NCBI RefSeq assembly: GCF_002157505.1
Contig: NZ_NFSC01000031.1
Coordinates: 806,001 to 870,000, forward strand
Reading direction: 5' to 3'
DNA length: 64,000 nucleotides
Origin: Arthrobacter agilis
GTDB taxonomy: Bacteria > Actinomycetota > Actinomycetes > Actinomycetales > Micrococcaceae
Below, in pieces: positions 1-9,552 of this stretch (the first letter of the stretch is position 1; the number at the start of each line of letters is the position of its first letter). Position numbers and translations under genes: made by a program. The notes under the pieces are model-generated. The model worked only from the letters and a program-made list of their open reading frames with translations. It was not told where the DNA came from and made no database searches.

Positions 1-1921
1 AGATCTCCGGGAGCTGTTCCAGCCGCGCGCCGAAGAGGTCGATCCGCAGGGCGCCGGTGAGCTTCACGTACAGGCCGAACTGCTCGGCGACCTGCGCGAT
101 GACGGCCAGCTTCTGCGGCGTGATCTCCCCGCCGGGGATGCGCGGCACCACCGAGTAGGTGCCGTTGCGCTGCATGTTGGCCAACGCACGGTCGTTCGTG
201 TCCTGCAGCGTGCCGCGGCCGCCGTCGAGCACGTATTCACCGCGTTGCGTTGCGAGGATGGAGCCGATGGCCGGCTTGCAGATGTCGCAGCCGTGGCCGG
301 CCTTCGCCTCCTCCGACGCCCCGAAGCGGCGGATGATGTCCTGGAAGGAGGCGAGGTCGAGGGCCTGGATGGCCTCGAACAGTTCGGGCCGCGACATCGC
401 GAAGTGCTCGCAGATGCCCTTCGAGACAGTGCGTCCGGCCTTCGTGAGCTCGCTGTCGAGGAGCTTCTTGAGCATCGGGACGCACGAGCCGCACTGCGTT
501 CCGGCACGCGAGCACGCCTTCAGGGTCGGCATGTCGAGGGCGGGCTCCCCTGCGCCTTCCCCCGTCCCGTGCACCGCTGACCGGCAGGCACCGGCGGTGA
601 CGTTGTTGCAGGAGCAGAGGATGACGTCGTCGGGCAGGTCGGACTGCGGAGCCTCTCCTCCGCCGGCTGAGGAGAGGTAAGCCCCGGGTTCCGCGGGCAG
701 CTCGCGGCCCAGCAGGGGCCGGAGTGCCGAGTAGGGCGCGGCGTCGCCGACGAAGATGCCGCCGAGCAGCGTCCGGGCATCGTCGGTGACCACGAGCTTC
801 TGGTACAGGCCGCGCGCCGGGTCGGCGTAGACGATCTCGAGGCTGCCCGGAGTCTCCGCGAGCGCGTCACCGAAGCTCGCGACCTCGACGCCGGAGAGCT
901 TGAGCTTGGTCGCGGTGTCGAAACCCGGGAAGGTGGACATCCCACCCAGGATGCCGTCGGCACAGACCTCGGCCATGGCGTTCGCCGGTGCCACCAGGCC
1001 CATGCTGACGCCCTCGTAGCTCGCCACCTCGCCGATCGCCCACACGCCCGGCAGGGCGGTCTCGCAGGCTGCGCTGATGACGACGCCACCGCGGGGCGCC
1101 ACCTCGAGTCCGGCCTCCCTCGCGAGTTCGTCGCGCGGCCGGATGCCCACGGCGAACACCACGAGGTCGGCGGGGAGGACGGACCCGTCGCTCAGCGCGA
1201 CGCCGGTGACCCGCCCGCCGTCGTCCGTCTCGATGGAGGTTGGCGCGCCGCCGCAGTGGATGCCCAGGCCCTTCGCTTCGATGAGGCGCCCGAGTGCCTG
1301 TCCGCCTCCCTGGTCGAGCTGTGCGTTCATGAGCCAGCCGGCCCGGTTGACCACCGTCGACTCCGCGCCGAGCTGCTGCAGTCCTCCGGCCGCTTCGAGG
1401 CCGAGGAGCCCGCCGCCGATGACGACGGCACGCGGGGCCCGGCCGAGGCCGGCGGCGAGGCGGGCGGTCTCCGTGCGCAGCCACTGGACGTCGTCGAGCG
1501 TGCGGTAGACCGCAGCGTGCTCGCCGCCCGGCAGGGGCAGCCGTACGGCGTCCGACCCGGTGGCGAGGACCACGTCGTCGTAGGCGTACTTCTTCCCGGA
1601 GGCTCCCACGACGCACCGCGCCGCGAGGTCGAGGCGGACCGCGCGCTCACCGGTGACGAGCCGGATGGCGGGTTCGCGCCACATGAGCTGTTCGCCGAGG
1701 CTGAGGTCGACGTCGCCGGTCAGAGCACTGCTCAGCGCCACACGGTCATAGGGCGGGTGCGCTTCCTCGGTGAGCACGGTGACGGAGAGACCGTCGGTGC
1801 CGCGCCGCCAGAGGGCTTCGACAAAGCGGTGTGCTGCGGGTCCTCCGCCCACGACGACGATGCGCCGTTCGGGGGCTGCGGGGGCGCCCTCCGCGGGCCG
1901 GGACGATCGGTTCTCGCTCAT
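1..1921 (-). CDS. nirB: Nitrite reductase [NAD(P)H] large subunit NirB, C-terminus cut off by window edge
   Basis: Flavin-, Fe-S- and siroheme-dependent subunit reducing nitrite to ammonium with NAD(P)H in the cytoplasm. About 640 residues are present from an ATG at 1921. They show a first dinucleotide-binding loop (VVVGGGPA, about residues 22-29), an ATGS motif near 119, and a second Rossmann loop (VVIGGGLLGLEAA, about 165-177). A BFD-type [2Fe-2S] region follows, with CSCNN near 435 and CGSC near 477, then a second cysteine pair (CDIC) near 547, then the start of the ferredoxin-like sulfite/nitrite reductase half-domain. The siroheme/4Fe-4S domain lies outside the window, so integrity of the 3' end cannot be judged. 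It is transcribed away from nirD, whereas many bacteria have nirBD in one operon. Confidence 0.95.
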   Translation of the reverse strand, partial: MSENRSSRPAEGAPAAPERRIVVVGGGPAAHRFVEALWRRGTDGLSVTVLTEEAHPPYDRVALSSALTGDVDLSLGEQLMWREPAIRLVTGERAVRLDLAARCVVGASGKKYAYDDVVLATGSDAVRLPLPGGEHAAVYRTLDDVQWLRTETARLAAGLGRAPRAVVIGGGLLGLEAAGGLQQLGAESTVVNRAGWLMNAQLDQGGGQALGRLIEAKGLGIHCGGAPTSIETDDGGRVTGVALSDGSVLPADLVVFAVGIRPRDELAREAGLEVAPRGGVVISAACETALPGVWAIGEVASYEGVSMGLVAPANAMAEVCADGILGGMSTFPGFDTATKLKLSGVEVASFGDALAETPGSLEIVYADPARGLYQKLVVTDDARTLLGGIFVGDAAPYSALRPLLGRELPAEPGAYLSSAGGGEAPQSDLPDDVILCSCNNVTAGACRSAVHGTGEGAGEPALDMPTLKACSRAGTQCGSCVPMLKKLLDSELTKAGRTVSKGICEHFAMSRPELFEAIQALDLASFQDIIRRFGASEEAKAGHGCDICKPAIGSILATQRGEYVLDGGRGTLQDTNDRALANMQRNGTYSVVPRIPGGEITPQKLAVIAQVAEQFGLYVKLTGALRIDLFGARLEQLPEI

Positions 1922-2058
1922 GGTGTGCCTTCCATCCGGGCCGAGGTGGTCCCGCGTCTGGTTCCACCGTACGGAGGGGCAATTTCTCCTGTGTGTCGCG
2001 GATGTATCGCAAAGTTAACTTCGGGCTCACGGGCGGGCGCCGGGCCGGTGAGGTGCAA

Positions 2059-2074
2059 GTTACCCGGGCGCAAC
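2059..2074. promoter_or_regulatory. Candidate GlnR-type operator between nirB and nirD
   Basis: The 247-bp divergent spacer (1922-2168) contains GTTAC, six bases, then GCAAC. This matches the actinobacterial GlnR half-box layout (gTnAC-n6-GaAAC, AC pairs nine bases apart) at nearly all fixed positions. A palindromic GTTAAC lies at 2014-2019. GlnR is known to control assimilatory nitrite reductase in Streptomyces and Mycobacterium. No clear sigma-70 hexamers were assigned. The call is pattern-based only. Confidence 0.4.
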
Positions 2075-2168
2075 AGCCCCGGGACCTGGGCGACACATCC
2101 CCGGCCTAGCGTGGAGCTGAATGCACCGGACCCCCGACATCAGCACTCGACATCAGCAGGAGAACGCC

Positions 2169-2543
2169 ATGACCGAACTCGTACTCCAGCGCCCCACCTC
2201 CGTCTCGGCCTGGGTGGCCGTCTGCCGCCTCGACGACCTCGAGGAGTGCTGGGGCGAGGCCGCACTCGTCGACGGGGAGCAGATCGCCCTCTTCCGGCTC
2301 CCGGGGAACCGGCTCCACGCCGTCGGCAACATCGACCCCCGGACGCAGGCGGCCGTCATGGCCCGGGGGATCGTCGGCTCGCGCGGTGCGGTGCCGACCA
2401 TCGCCTCCCCGCTGCACAAGGAGGTCTACGATCTCGCCACCGGTGCCTGCCTGTCCGGCGGACAGGGACTCCGGGCGTATCCGGTGCGGTGCGTGGACGG
2501 CATCGTCGAAGTGGGTGGAATCGAAGTGGGGGTTCCCGCCTGA
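2169..2543 (+). CDS. nirD: Nitrite reductase [NAD(P)H] small subunit NirD
   Basis: Small Rieske-fold partner of NirB, 124 residues. The ATG at 2169 is chosen because AGGAGA lies seven bases upstream and the family start aligns there; an in-frame ATG at 2121 has no SD. The sequence follows the NirD pattern (SAWVAVC near the N-terminus, IALFRLP, ASPLHKEVYDL near the middle, RAYPVRC near the end). As usual for NirD it lacks the Cys-His ligands of true Rieske proteins. Its expression is probably tied to nirB through the shared spacer, and it is followed 37 bp later by the siroheme chelatase gene. Confidence 0.93.
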   Translation: MTELVLQRPTSVSAWVAVCRLDDLEECWGEAALVDGEQIALFRLPGNRLHAVGNIDPRTQAAVMARGIVGSRGAVPTIASPLHKEVYDLATGACLSGGQGLRAYPVRCVDGIVEVGGIEVGVPA

Positions 2544-2580
2544 GCGCGCACGTCCCTCCGTCAGTGCTTCAATGGCTGCC

Positions 2581-3378
2581 ATGACCGCGCCTTCCGCCAG
2601 CAACGCCCCCGTCCTCATCGCCTGCGCCCACGGGACGGACAACGAGCAGGGACGCCGCGAGATCGATGCCGTGCGGGCCGGGATCTCCGCGCTGCGTCCG
2701 GGGCTCGACGTCCTCGAGGCGTACGTCGACGTGCAGGTCCCCGACCTCGTGGACGTCGTGGCGTCGCTCCCGCCGGACCGTCCGGCCGTCATCGTCCCGC
2801 TGCTGCTGTCCGTCGGCTACCACGTGAAGGTGGATATTGCACGGGCCGCTGCGAGCAGGCCGGGGACGGTGTCCGCCCTTCCGCTGGGACCGGATCCGCG
2901 CCTCGCCTCCGTCCTGCAGCAGCGCCTCACCGAGGCGGGTGTGGCCGACGGCGATTCCGTGGTCCTCGCCGCCGCCGGGTCATCCGACGCGTGCGCTGCG
3001 GAGGACGTCGATGAGGTCCGGGCGGTCCTCGCGGAACTCCGGACGGGTCCGGTGCGGCCGGGCTTCGGGTCGAAGGCCTCGCCGTCCGTCCCCGAGGCCG
3101 TCGCGTCCTATCGTGGGGGTTCGGATCGCGGTCGGGTCGCGCTCGCCTCCTACCTGCTCGCTCCCGGGTACTTCCACGACCAGCTGGCGAAGGCGGGCGC
3201 CGACGTGGTCAGCGCTCCCCTGCTGCCGAGTCCCGTCATCGCGGAGATCGCCCTCAGCAGGTACGACGACGCCGTGGCGCGCCTGACCGGCAGACCCCAG
3301 CAGGAGGGACCCTGCCCGCGGCCGTGCCGTGCGCTGGTATCGACGTGCGTGCGGAGCGGTTCAGCCCAGCCCGTCTGA
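2581..3378 (+). CDS. Sirohydrochlorin ferrochelatase-like protein (CbiX/SirB family)
   Basis: Probable class II chelatase inserting Fe2+ into sirohydrochlorin to make siroheme, the NirB cofactor. 265 residues from the ATG at 2581; an ATG three codons upstream (2572) is equally possible, and neither has a clear SD. Family features: an N-terminal ACAHGT segment containing the metal-site histidine, a central PLLLSVGYHVKVD stretch with a second histidine, and LLAPGYFHDQL in the C-terminal repeat. The length fits a two-repeat chelatase. The Cys/Pro-rich last ~25 residues look non-conserved. It sits 37 bp behind nirD on the same strand, so co-transcription is likely. Cobalt chelation cannot be excluded from sequence. 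Confidence 0.85.
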   Translation: MTAPSASNAPVLIACAHGTDNEQGRREIDAVRAGISALRPGLDVLEAYVDVQVPDLVDVVASLPPDRPAVIVPLLLSVGYHVKVDIARAAASRPGTVSALPLGPDPRLASVLQQRLTEAGVADGDSVVLAAAGSSDACAAEDVDEVRAVLAELRTGPVRPGFGSKASPSVPEAVASYRGGSDRGRVALASYLLAPGYFHDQLAKAGADVVSAPLLPSPVIAEIALSRYDDAVARLTGRPQQEGPCPRPCRALVSTCVRSGSAQPV

Positions 3379-3518
3379 TGCGGAGGCCGTACTCAAACCC
3401 TCTGCGTAGCAGTACAACGGAGGAGCGGGACTAATTCCGTGGCCGGCGCAGTTATGCACTCGGGCCGGAAGCGGTCAGGTGCGCGCATGCACTCCGCCGA
3501 GAACAGGAATGAGACGAC

Positions 3519-4976
3519 GTGACGACAGCGACTACCGAAGGAGTCGGCTTTCGTTCCCGACGGGGACCCATTCTCATCGCCCTGATGCTGTCAACGGGTC
3601 TGGTGGCCATCGATTCCACGATCGTCGCGACAGCGGTGCCGTCGATCGTGCAGGACATTGGTGGCTTCACGTCCTTCCCGTGGCTTTTCTCGGCCTACCT
3701 CCTGGCGCAGGCTGTCTCGGTGCCCATCTACGGGAAACTCTCGGACATCGTCGGGCGCAAGCCGATCATCCTCAGCGGTATCGGTCTTTTCCTGCTCGGC
3801 TCGATCCTCTGCGGAGTGGCCTGGAGCATGCCGGCCCTCATCACGTTCCGTGTGCTGCAGGGTCTCGGCGCAGGCGCAGTGCAGCCGATGGCGATCACCA
3901 TCGCGGGCGATATCTATACGCTGACCGAGCGGGCAAAGGTGCAAGGGTATCTTGCCAGCGTGTGGGCCGTCTCCTCCGTGGTGGGTCCGACGCTCGGCGG
4001 TGTGTTCTCCTCACTGGGTATCTGGCGTGGGATCTTCCTCGTGAACATCCCACTGTGTCTGCTGGCCGGGTGGATGCTGCTGCGAACGTTCCACGAGGAT
4101 GTCGAACGCACGAAGCACCGGGTCGACTATCTCGGGGCGGGACTGCTGACGGTTTCACTCACCCTGATCATTCTGGGGGCCCTCGAGGGCGGCCAGGCGT
4201 GGGCCTGGAACTCTTTCATCGGCATCGCTGTCTTCACAGCCGGGGCACTCCTGTTCGCCGCGTTCGTCCTCGTCGAGAGGAGAACCCCGGAGCCGGTCCT
4301 GCCGCCGTGGGTGGTGTCCCGACGGTTACTGGCGACGACAGCGATGATTTCTTTCGGCGTCGGAGCGGTCATGCTCGGCCTCACCTCCTACGTCCCCACC
4401 TTCCTCGAAGGAGCCCTAGCGACCTCTCCGATTCTGGCTGGGCTCGCCCTGGCGGCCTTGACCCTCGGCTGGCCGATCAGCGCATCACAATCGGGCCGGT
4501 TCTATCTCCGGATCGGATTCCGCAGGACCGCGCTGATCGGGGTCACCGTCACAGTCATCGGTACAGCGGTTCTTGCCCTCACCGCCTCCTCACCCAGCAT
4601 CCTGCTGGTGGCGGCAAGTTGTTTCATCGTCGGACTCGGACTCGGCCTGGTAGCGACCCCGAGCCTCATCGCCGCCCAGTCGAGCGTCGAGTGGGATGAG
4701 CGCGGTGTGGTCACCGGGGCGAATCTCTTCGCACGATCGATCGGCAGTTCGATCGGTGTCGCCGTTTTCGGGGCCGTGGCCAACTCGATCTACGCCGGCA
4801 ACCCGGGCGGCGATACAGATGCGCAGACAATCGTCTCAGCCTCCAGCGCGGTGTTCCTGGCGGTTCTGATCAGTGCACTTCTCACCGTGGTCGCCGTCGT
4901 CGCGATGCCCGCAATCAGCAAGACCACCACACCACGTGAGGATGACAAGACCGACGCAGCGTCCTCAGGTCAGTAG
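3519..4976 (+). CDS. DHA2-family MFS drug exporter (14 TM)
   Basis: Predicted proton-driven multidrug exporter of the EmrB/QacA type, 485 residues with about 14 hydrophobic helices. It shows the DHA2 helix-1 motif AIDSTIVATAVPSI (about residues 30-43) and MFS motif A, GKLSDIVGRK, between helices 2 and 3 (about 72-81). The start is a GTG, with a weak purine-rich SD (AGGAATGAG) upstream. The last ~20 residues are polar and cytoplasmic. No adjacent TetR or MarR regulator is present, and the 140-bp spacer upstream shows nothing clear. Substrate cannot be inferred. Confidence 0.9.
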   Translation: MTTATTEGVGFRSRRGPILIALMLSTGLVAIDSTIVATAVPSIVQDIGGFTSFPWLFSAYLLAQAVSVPIYGKLSDIVGRKPIILSGIGLFLLGSILCGVAWSMPALITFRVLQGLGAGAVQPMAITIAGDIYTLTERAKVQGYLASVWAVSSVVGPTLGGVFSSLGIWRGIFLVNIPLCLLAGWMLLRTFHEDVERTKHRVDYLGAGLLTVSLTLIILGALEGGQAWAWNSFIGIAVFTAGALLFAAFVLVERRTPEPVLPPWVVSRRLLATTAMISFGVGAVMLGLTSYVPTFLEGALATSPILAGLALAALTLGWPISASQSGRFYLRIGFRRTALIGVTVTVIGTAVLALTASSPSILLVAASCFIVGLGLGLVATPSLIAAQSSVEWDERGVVTGANLFARSIGSSIGVAVFGAVANSIYAGNPGGDTDAQTIVSASSAVFLAVLISALLTVVAVVAMPAISKTTTPREDDKTDAASSGQ

Positions 4977-5016
4977 GATCCTCGGGGTCCGCGATGCGCC
5001 CACGAGGGGACGCGCC

Positions 5017-6375
5017 TCAGGCCACCGGCTCCAGCGAGAGGCGCTCCTGCACGGTTGCGGCGAGCTCCTCGGCGATGCGCTGGGCCGTCCCGGTATCGGC
5101 GGCCTCGACCATCACGCGGACGACCGGCTCGGTGCCCGAGGGACGCAGCAGGACCCGCCCGGTCTCGCCCAGGATCTCCTCCGCCTCACGGACGGCATCC
5201 TGCACTCCCTCGTCCGAGGTGGCCGCCGCACGGTCCACGCCCTTGACGTTGATGAGCACCTGCGGGAGCTTCGTCATGACGGCCGCGAGCTCCTTGAGGC
5301 TCTTGCCCGTCGCTGCGATGCGCGCGGCGAGCTGGAGGCCGGTGAGGACGCCGTCGCCGGTCGTCGCATACTCCGCGAAGATCACGTGGCCCGACTGTTC
5401 GCCACCGAGGCTGTAGTCGCCGTCGCGCATGCCCTCGAGGACGTAGCGGTCCCCGACGCCGGTCTCCTTGATGGAGATGCCGGCCTCGCGCAGGGCGATC
5501 TTCAGCCCGAGGTTGCTCATCACGGTGGCCACGAGGGTGTCGTCCTTGAGCTTCCCGGCGTCCTTCATGGCCAGTGCCATGACGGCCATGATCTGGTCGC
5601 CGTCCACGATCGTGCCCTCGTGGTCGACGGCGAGGCAGCGGTCGGCGTCACCGTCGTGGGCGATGCCGAGGTCCGCTCCGTGCTCGAGCACGGCGGCCTG
5701 GAGCTGCTCGAGGTGCGTGGAGCCGTAGCCGTCGTTGATGTTCACGCCGTCCGGGTCCGCGCCGATGACCACGATGTCCGCGCCGGCGTTCCGAAACACC
5801 TCCGGGGAGCAGCCGCTCGCCGCGCCATGGGCGCAGTCGAGGACCACCTTCAGTCCGTCGAGGGGGTGCGGGAGGGTCTGGAGCAGGTGGACCACGTAGC
5901 GGTCCTCGGCGTCGGCGAAGCGCTGAATCCGGCCTACGTCGCCAGCGACGGGCCGGCGGCGTGCATTGGCCATCTCGGCCTCGATCGCGTCCTCGAGCGC
6001 GTCGCTGAGCTTCTTGCCGCCGCGGGCGAGGAACTTGATGCCGTTGTCAGGTGCCGGGTTGTGGGAGGCGGAGATCATGACGCCGAAGTCGGCGTCGAGG
6101 TCGGCGACGAGGAACGCCGCGGCGGGCGTCGGCAGTACGCCGGCGTCGTAGACGTCGACGCCGGAACTCGCGAGGCCCGCTTCGACGGCAGCGGCGATGA
6201 ACTCACCGCTGATGCGGGGGTCGCGGGCGATCACGGCGGTGGGCCGTCGATCGCCGTCGACCGCGTTGTGGCCGAGCACGACGGCGGCCGCCTGGGCCAG
6301 CTGCAGGGAGAGTTCCGCCGTGATCAGGCCGTTGGCCAGGCCGCGCACACCATCGGTGCCGAATAACTTGCTCAT
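5017..6375 (-). CDS. glmM: Phosphoglucosamine mutase GlmM
   Basis: Interconverts glucosamine-6-phosphate and glucosamine-1-phosphate for UDP-GlcNAc and peptidoglycan synthesis. 452 residues, full length. It starts [12 protein letters not shown], as is typical for GlmM. The phospho-serine loop is [12 protein letters not shown] (Ser about 104), the Mg-binding loop is DGDADR (about 244), and the C-terminal phosphate-binding RPSGTEP is intact. It lies downstream of rplM-rpsI, as in many actinobacteria. Two hairpins lie between rpsI and glmM, so it probably has its own promoter or depends on read-through. It is convergent with the MFS gene, 40 bp apart. Confidence 0.97.
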   Translation of the reverse strand: MSKLFGTDGVRGLANGLITAELSLQLAQAAAVVLGHNAVDGDRRPTAVIARDPRISGEFIAAAVEAGLASSGVDVYDAGVLPTPAAAFLVADLDADFGVMISASHNPAPDNGIKFLARGGKKLSDALEDAIEAEMANARRRPVAGDVGRIQRFADAEDRYVVHLLQTLPHPLDGLKVVLDCAHGAASGCSPEVFRNAGADIVVIGADPDGVNINDGYGSTHLEQLQAAVLEHGADLGIAHDGDADRCLAVDHEGTIVDGDQIMAVMALAMKDAGKLKDDTLVATVMSNLGLKIALREAGISIKETGVGDRYVLEGMRDGDYSLGGEQSGHVIFAEYATTGDGVLTGLQLAARIAATGKSLKELAAVMTKLPQVLINVKGVDRAAATSDEGVQDAVREAEEILGETGRVLLRPSGTEPVVRVMVEAADTGTAQRIAEELAATVQERLSLEPVA

Positions 6376-6438
6376 CGTGGATCATCCTAAGTGAAGAACA
6401 TGAGACCGCTCAGGTGGGTCCCCATCAGGTTAAAGCAC

Positions 6439-6468
6439 GATGCCCGCCCGGAACCCCGGACGGGCATC
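6439..6468 (-). terminator. Hairpin between rpsI and glmM
   Basis: Inverted repeat of 8 + 4 bp with one mismatch and an AACC loop. On the minus strand it is followed by a short T-rich run (GCTTTAA). It is the second of two hairpins downstream of rpsI. Confidence 0.5.
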
Positions 6469-6517
6469 AGCGCGTGTCCCTACATGACGAAAGAATGTGA
6501 CCCAGCCCGCGCCCTGG

Positions 6518-6574
6518 AGCGTGGAGCCAAGCGCCGAATCCTGCCAAATACTCCCAATAGCGTGGAGCCAAGCG
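6518..6574. repeat. Two copies of a 16-bp direct repeat
   Basis: AGCGTGGAGCCAAGCG occurs at 6518-6533 and again at 6559-6574, 41 bp apart, in the rpsI-glmM spacer. Flanking bases (CCGAATC versus GCAAATA) are partly similar. Function unknown; it may be a small duplication. Confidence 0.6.
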
Positions 6575-6593
6575 GCAAATACCGCTGAGGGGA

Positions 6594-6627
6594 CCCAAGG
6601 GAGATCGCTCCAGCGATCTCCCTTGGG
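6594..6627 (-). terminator. Strong hairpin 12 bp downstream of rpsI
   Basis: Perfect 16-bp stem (arms 6594-6609 and 6612-6627) with a two-base loop. No U-run follows on the minus strand. Probable terminator or 3' end stabiliser of the rplM-rpsI transcript. Confidence 0.65.
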
Positions 6628-6638
6628 GTAAGCGGTAG

Positions 6639-7136
6639 TTACCGCTTGGAGTACTGAGGCGCCTTGCGTGCCTTCTTGAGACCAGCCTTCTTGCGCTCAA
6701 TGACGCGGGCGTCACGGGTCAGGAAGCCTGCCTTCTTGAGGGCGGGGCGGTTGTTCTCGCGGTCGATCTCGTTCAGCGTGCGCGCAACACCGAGGCGAAG
6801 GGCACCGGCCTGGCCGGAGGGTCCACCACCGTGGATGCGGGCGATGACGTCGTACGCGCCGTCGAGCTCGAGGAGCTTGAACGGGTCGTTGACTTCCTGC
6901 TGGTGCAGCTTGTTCGGGAAGTAGTCAGCGAGCTCGCGCCCGTTGACGATCCACTTGCCGGTGCCGGGGACGAGGCGCACGCGGGCGACGGCTTCCTTGC
7001 GGCGTCCAACGGCTCCGCCGCCGACGGTCAGCGCGGGGCGCTCCTTCGCGGTGGTCTCGCTGGCCTCGGTGGACTCTGAGGTGTAGCTCGTAAGCTCCTC
7101 AGTGGGTTCATTCAGCTCTTCAGGGTTCTGAGCCAC
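6639..7136 (-). CDS. rpsI: 30S ribosomal protein S9
   Basis: Binds the 3' major domain of 16S rRNA; its basic C-terminal tail reaches the P-site tRNA anticodon loop. 165 residues. The conserved core begins near residue 38 ([11 protein letters not shown]) and ends with the invariant QYSKR. The first ~35 residues form a Glu/Thr/Ser-rich extension common in actinobacterial S9. It follows rplM by 41 bp, and the two are almost universally co-transcribed. Confidence 0.98.
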   Translation of the reverse strand: MAQNPEELNEPTEELTSYTSESTEASETTAKERPALTVGGGAVGRRKEAVARVRLVPGTGKWIVNGRELADYFPNKLHQQEVNDPFKLLELDGAYDVIARIHGGGPSGQAGALRLGVARTLNEIDRENNRPALKKAGFLTRDARVIERKKAGLKKARKAPQYSKR

Positions 7137-7177
7137 GGTTCTCCTTGAATTAATTTCTTAGTGTGTGGTGGCCAGGA

Positions 7178-7621
7178 CTACTGGGCGACCTGGGTGATTT
7201 CGTACGTCTTGGGCTGCTGTGCGGCGTGGGGGTGCTCAGCGCCGCGGTAGACCTTCAGCTTGCCGATCTGCTGGGCTGCCAGCGAGTTCTTGGGAAGCAT
7301 GCCGCGGATAGCCTTCTCGACTGCGCGCTCCGGGTTCTTGTCCAGGAGTTCGACGTAGCTGGTCGACTTCAGGCCGCCCGGGTAACCCGAGTGGCGGTAG
7401 GCGCGCTTCTGCTCAAGCTTGGAGCCGGTGAGGGCTACCTTTTCAGCGTTGATGATGATGACGAAGTCGCCCATGTCCATGTGGGGAGCAAAGGTCGCCT
7501 TGTGCTTTCCGCGGAGCAGGATTGCGGTCTGGCTGGCAAGGCGGCCGAGGACAACGTCGGTTGCATCGATAACGTGCCACTGGCGGGTGATGTCGCCTGG
7601 CTTCGGGGTGTACGTACGCAC
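7178..7621 (-). CDS. rplM: 50S ribosomal protein L13
   Basis: Early-assembly large-subunit protein, 147 residues from a GTG at 7621. This start is preferred because GAAGG lies eight bases upstream and the product then begins [10 protein letters not shown], the normal L13 N-terminus. An upstream in-frame GTG at 7663 would add 14 non-conserved residues. The body shows [12 protein letters not shown] and [16 protein letters not shown], typical of L13. First gene of the rplM-rpsI unit. The 273-bp spacer before the GT87 gene must hold its promoter, but no convincing hexamers were found. Confidence 0.97.
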   Translation of the reverse strand: MRTYTPKPGDITRQWHVIDATDVVLGRLASQTAILLRGKHKATFAPHMDMGDFVIIINAEKVALTGSKLEQKRAYRHSGYPGGLKSTSYVELLDKNPERAVEKAIRGMLPKNSLAAQQIGKLKVYRGAEHPHAAQQPKTYEITQVAQ

Positions 7622-7894
7622 GGTTATGGCCTTCGTTTCTATTTCGGTGTCGCCCGCATCCACGGAGATTTCCGTGCCCGCGGGCTCAGCTTATTCATGC
7701 GTTACCGGAACTTCAGGTGAGGGCTGAAATACGACCAGTTATCCCGTAAATCTCGGCTCCGCCCCCGGGCCAGGTGGTTCTGCAACTGAACCGCTCCGAG
7801 AGGCGCAGACGTATCGAGCTGGGATACGCACAACGACTACCAAGATTAGCCTGCCGGCATGCCTCAGGTCAAAATGGCGGGGCGCTCGCTCGCG

Positions 7895-9253
7895 CTAAGC
7901 TACGGTGCGCTTTGGCCGCGCGTCCGTCCTGACTGGCTGCGCGAGGAGCCTGAGGGACTCGATCCAGAGAACCACCAGCGGGATGGCGGTCCACGGGGCG
8001 GCACCGATCGAGAACGGCCAAACGAGCTGGCCCGCCGTCGACTGGAGCACCGGTGCGAGCCAGGTGGTGCAAAAAGCCGCCGCGAGGCTGAGGCGCACCG
8101 CCACGGTAGGCCGGTTCTCGAGCAGGTACAGGGCGACCGGGAAGAACAGGACGGCATCGTAGACGACGAGGTGGGGGGAGAACACGACGGTGGTGGACAG
8201 TGTTGCGATCAGCACCAGAATTCCGTCCAGGCCCCGGGCAGGCCCTTGCTCCCCCGCTTCGGGAGTCTCGCCCCTCGAGCGCTGCCTCCTCACCAGCTGC
8301 AGCGCCAAAGCTGCTGCTGCGGCAACCAGTACGACGACGGCCAGGACTGTGCCCATGGCACTCGGCGCCGACTCGGGCAGCACAGCATGGAGGAATGCAG
8401 GGACACTGACCATCTTCCACGCCTGGTCCTGCTGGACCTGCTCGCCGAACCCGCTGCCGGTGAGCACATCGACCCAGCGTCCTACCCCCGCTGGCCCCAC
8501 CAGTGCGAGGCTCAGCCCGGCTTGCAAGAAGCCCATCACCAGAAATCCGGAGAGCGCACCAAACCTCCGGGTCATCAGAAGCACCACCGGCACAAGCACC
8601 ACGTGCTGGGGTTTCAAGAGCGCCAGGCCCAGGACGGCGCCCGCAAGGAATTGATGACGGCCGGCGATCAGTCGCATCGCCAGGAGCCAGACCGCAAGCA
8701 CGAATGCCGAGTCCTGCCCGCCGCCGAGCAACTCTAAAACGGGAGCGCTCGCGCAGAGCACAAGCACCACGAGGCCCCTTCGCCGTGCTATCAGCGTGGG
8801 CGCCACTGTGCGTAACGACCGTAGACAGACAGCCAGCAGCACCACGTTGATGACCAGCCACGCTCCAGCACTCGCCGGATACGTGATGAGCACCAAGGGT
8901 GCATATAGCGCCGCGACGAGGGGCGGCGACACAAACCATGCCACGACCGACGACGTCCCACTAATGGGTGCCTGCACGCCTACTTGCCGCTCGATGCTGT
9001 AAAGGTCCATGCCAGAACCGCCGAGGAGCAAGGCTCCTCCGGTCCAGTGCGCCAGATAATCGGGCAATAGCGGTCCGAACACCGCGGGATCCACAAACCG
9101 CTGAACCGTGGAGATGGTGAGGCTGACAGCCCCCAGGACCACGAGGATGAGCGGATAGTTCCGCAACCGCTCGCGCGTCAGGAGTGAATCAGCACGTACC
9201 TCGCCACGCCGCAGCGCCGCACGCAACCCGCCCGGGCTCGGAGTCTCAGCCAT
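7895..9253 (-). CDS. GT87 family membrane glycosyltransferase (DUF2029)
   Basis: Polytopic membrane protein of 452 residues from the ATG at 9253 (MAETPSPGG). A longer reading from 9337 adds a poorly supported 28-residue leader. It has roughly ten hydrophobic segments and a periplasm-side acidic motif (GMDLYSIERQ) after the first helix, as in polyprenyl-phosphomannose-dependent alpha-mannosyltransferases of actinobacteria. Likely transfers a sugar to a lipoglycan or surface glycan from the outer face of the membrane; donor and acceptor are unknown. It is the first gene left of the Tad locus and is transcribed away from it, so a link to pilus glycosylation is only a guess. Confidence 0.82.
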   Translation of the reverse strand: MAETPSPGGLRAALRRGEVRADSLLTRERLRNYPLILVVLGAVSLTISTVQRFVDPAVFGPLLPDYLAHWTGGALLLGGSGMDLYSIERQVGVQAPISGTSSVVAWFVSPPLVAALYAPLVLITYPASAGAWLVINVVLLAVCLRSLRTVAPTLIARRRGLVVLVLCASAPVLELLGGGQDSAFVLAVWLLAMRLIAGRHQFLAGAVLGLALLKPQHVVLVPVVLLMTRRFGALSGFLVMGFLQAGLSLALVGPAGVGRWVDVLTGSGFGEQVQQDQAWKMVSVPAFLHAVLPESAPSAMGTVLAVVVLVAAAAALALQLVRRQRSRGETPEAGEQGPARGLDGILVLIATLSTTVVFSPHLVVYDAVLFFPVALYLLENRPTVAVRLSLAAAFCTTWLAPVLQSTAGQLVWPFSIGAAPWTAIPLVVLWIESLRLLAQPVRTDARPKRTVA

Positions 9254-9552
9254 GATGGGACACACTACGTCAGCTTTGGATGCTGCAGAGGCGGGCGGAG
9301 CATGCAGCCGCCCGCCGCATGCTGGCCCAATCTTCACCGATGCGTCTCACGGAGCCACTTCCTAATGACGTTCCATACGCGAGCCTTCCCAAGCACCAGC
9401 GCAGGTTTTGCGCAACCAGCTTGGGTTGAAACCGGCGTCGACAAGGGTTGCCGAAGGATACGGCGAAGTTCGATTTGGGGGGTGTTCCGAGCACCTATCT
9501 TTTGATGCAGAGCCGGCGCTCGGCCGGTCACTCGGAACAACAGGAGTCCCTC

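Noticed and set aside
4873-6366. Plus-strand open frame opposite glmM
   Set aside because: Antisense shadow of glmM; begins inside the MFS gene.
7622-7663. Upstream GTG start for rplM (161 residues)
   Set aside because: Adds 14 residues outside the L13 family; the internal GTG at 7621 has the better SD.
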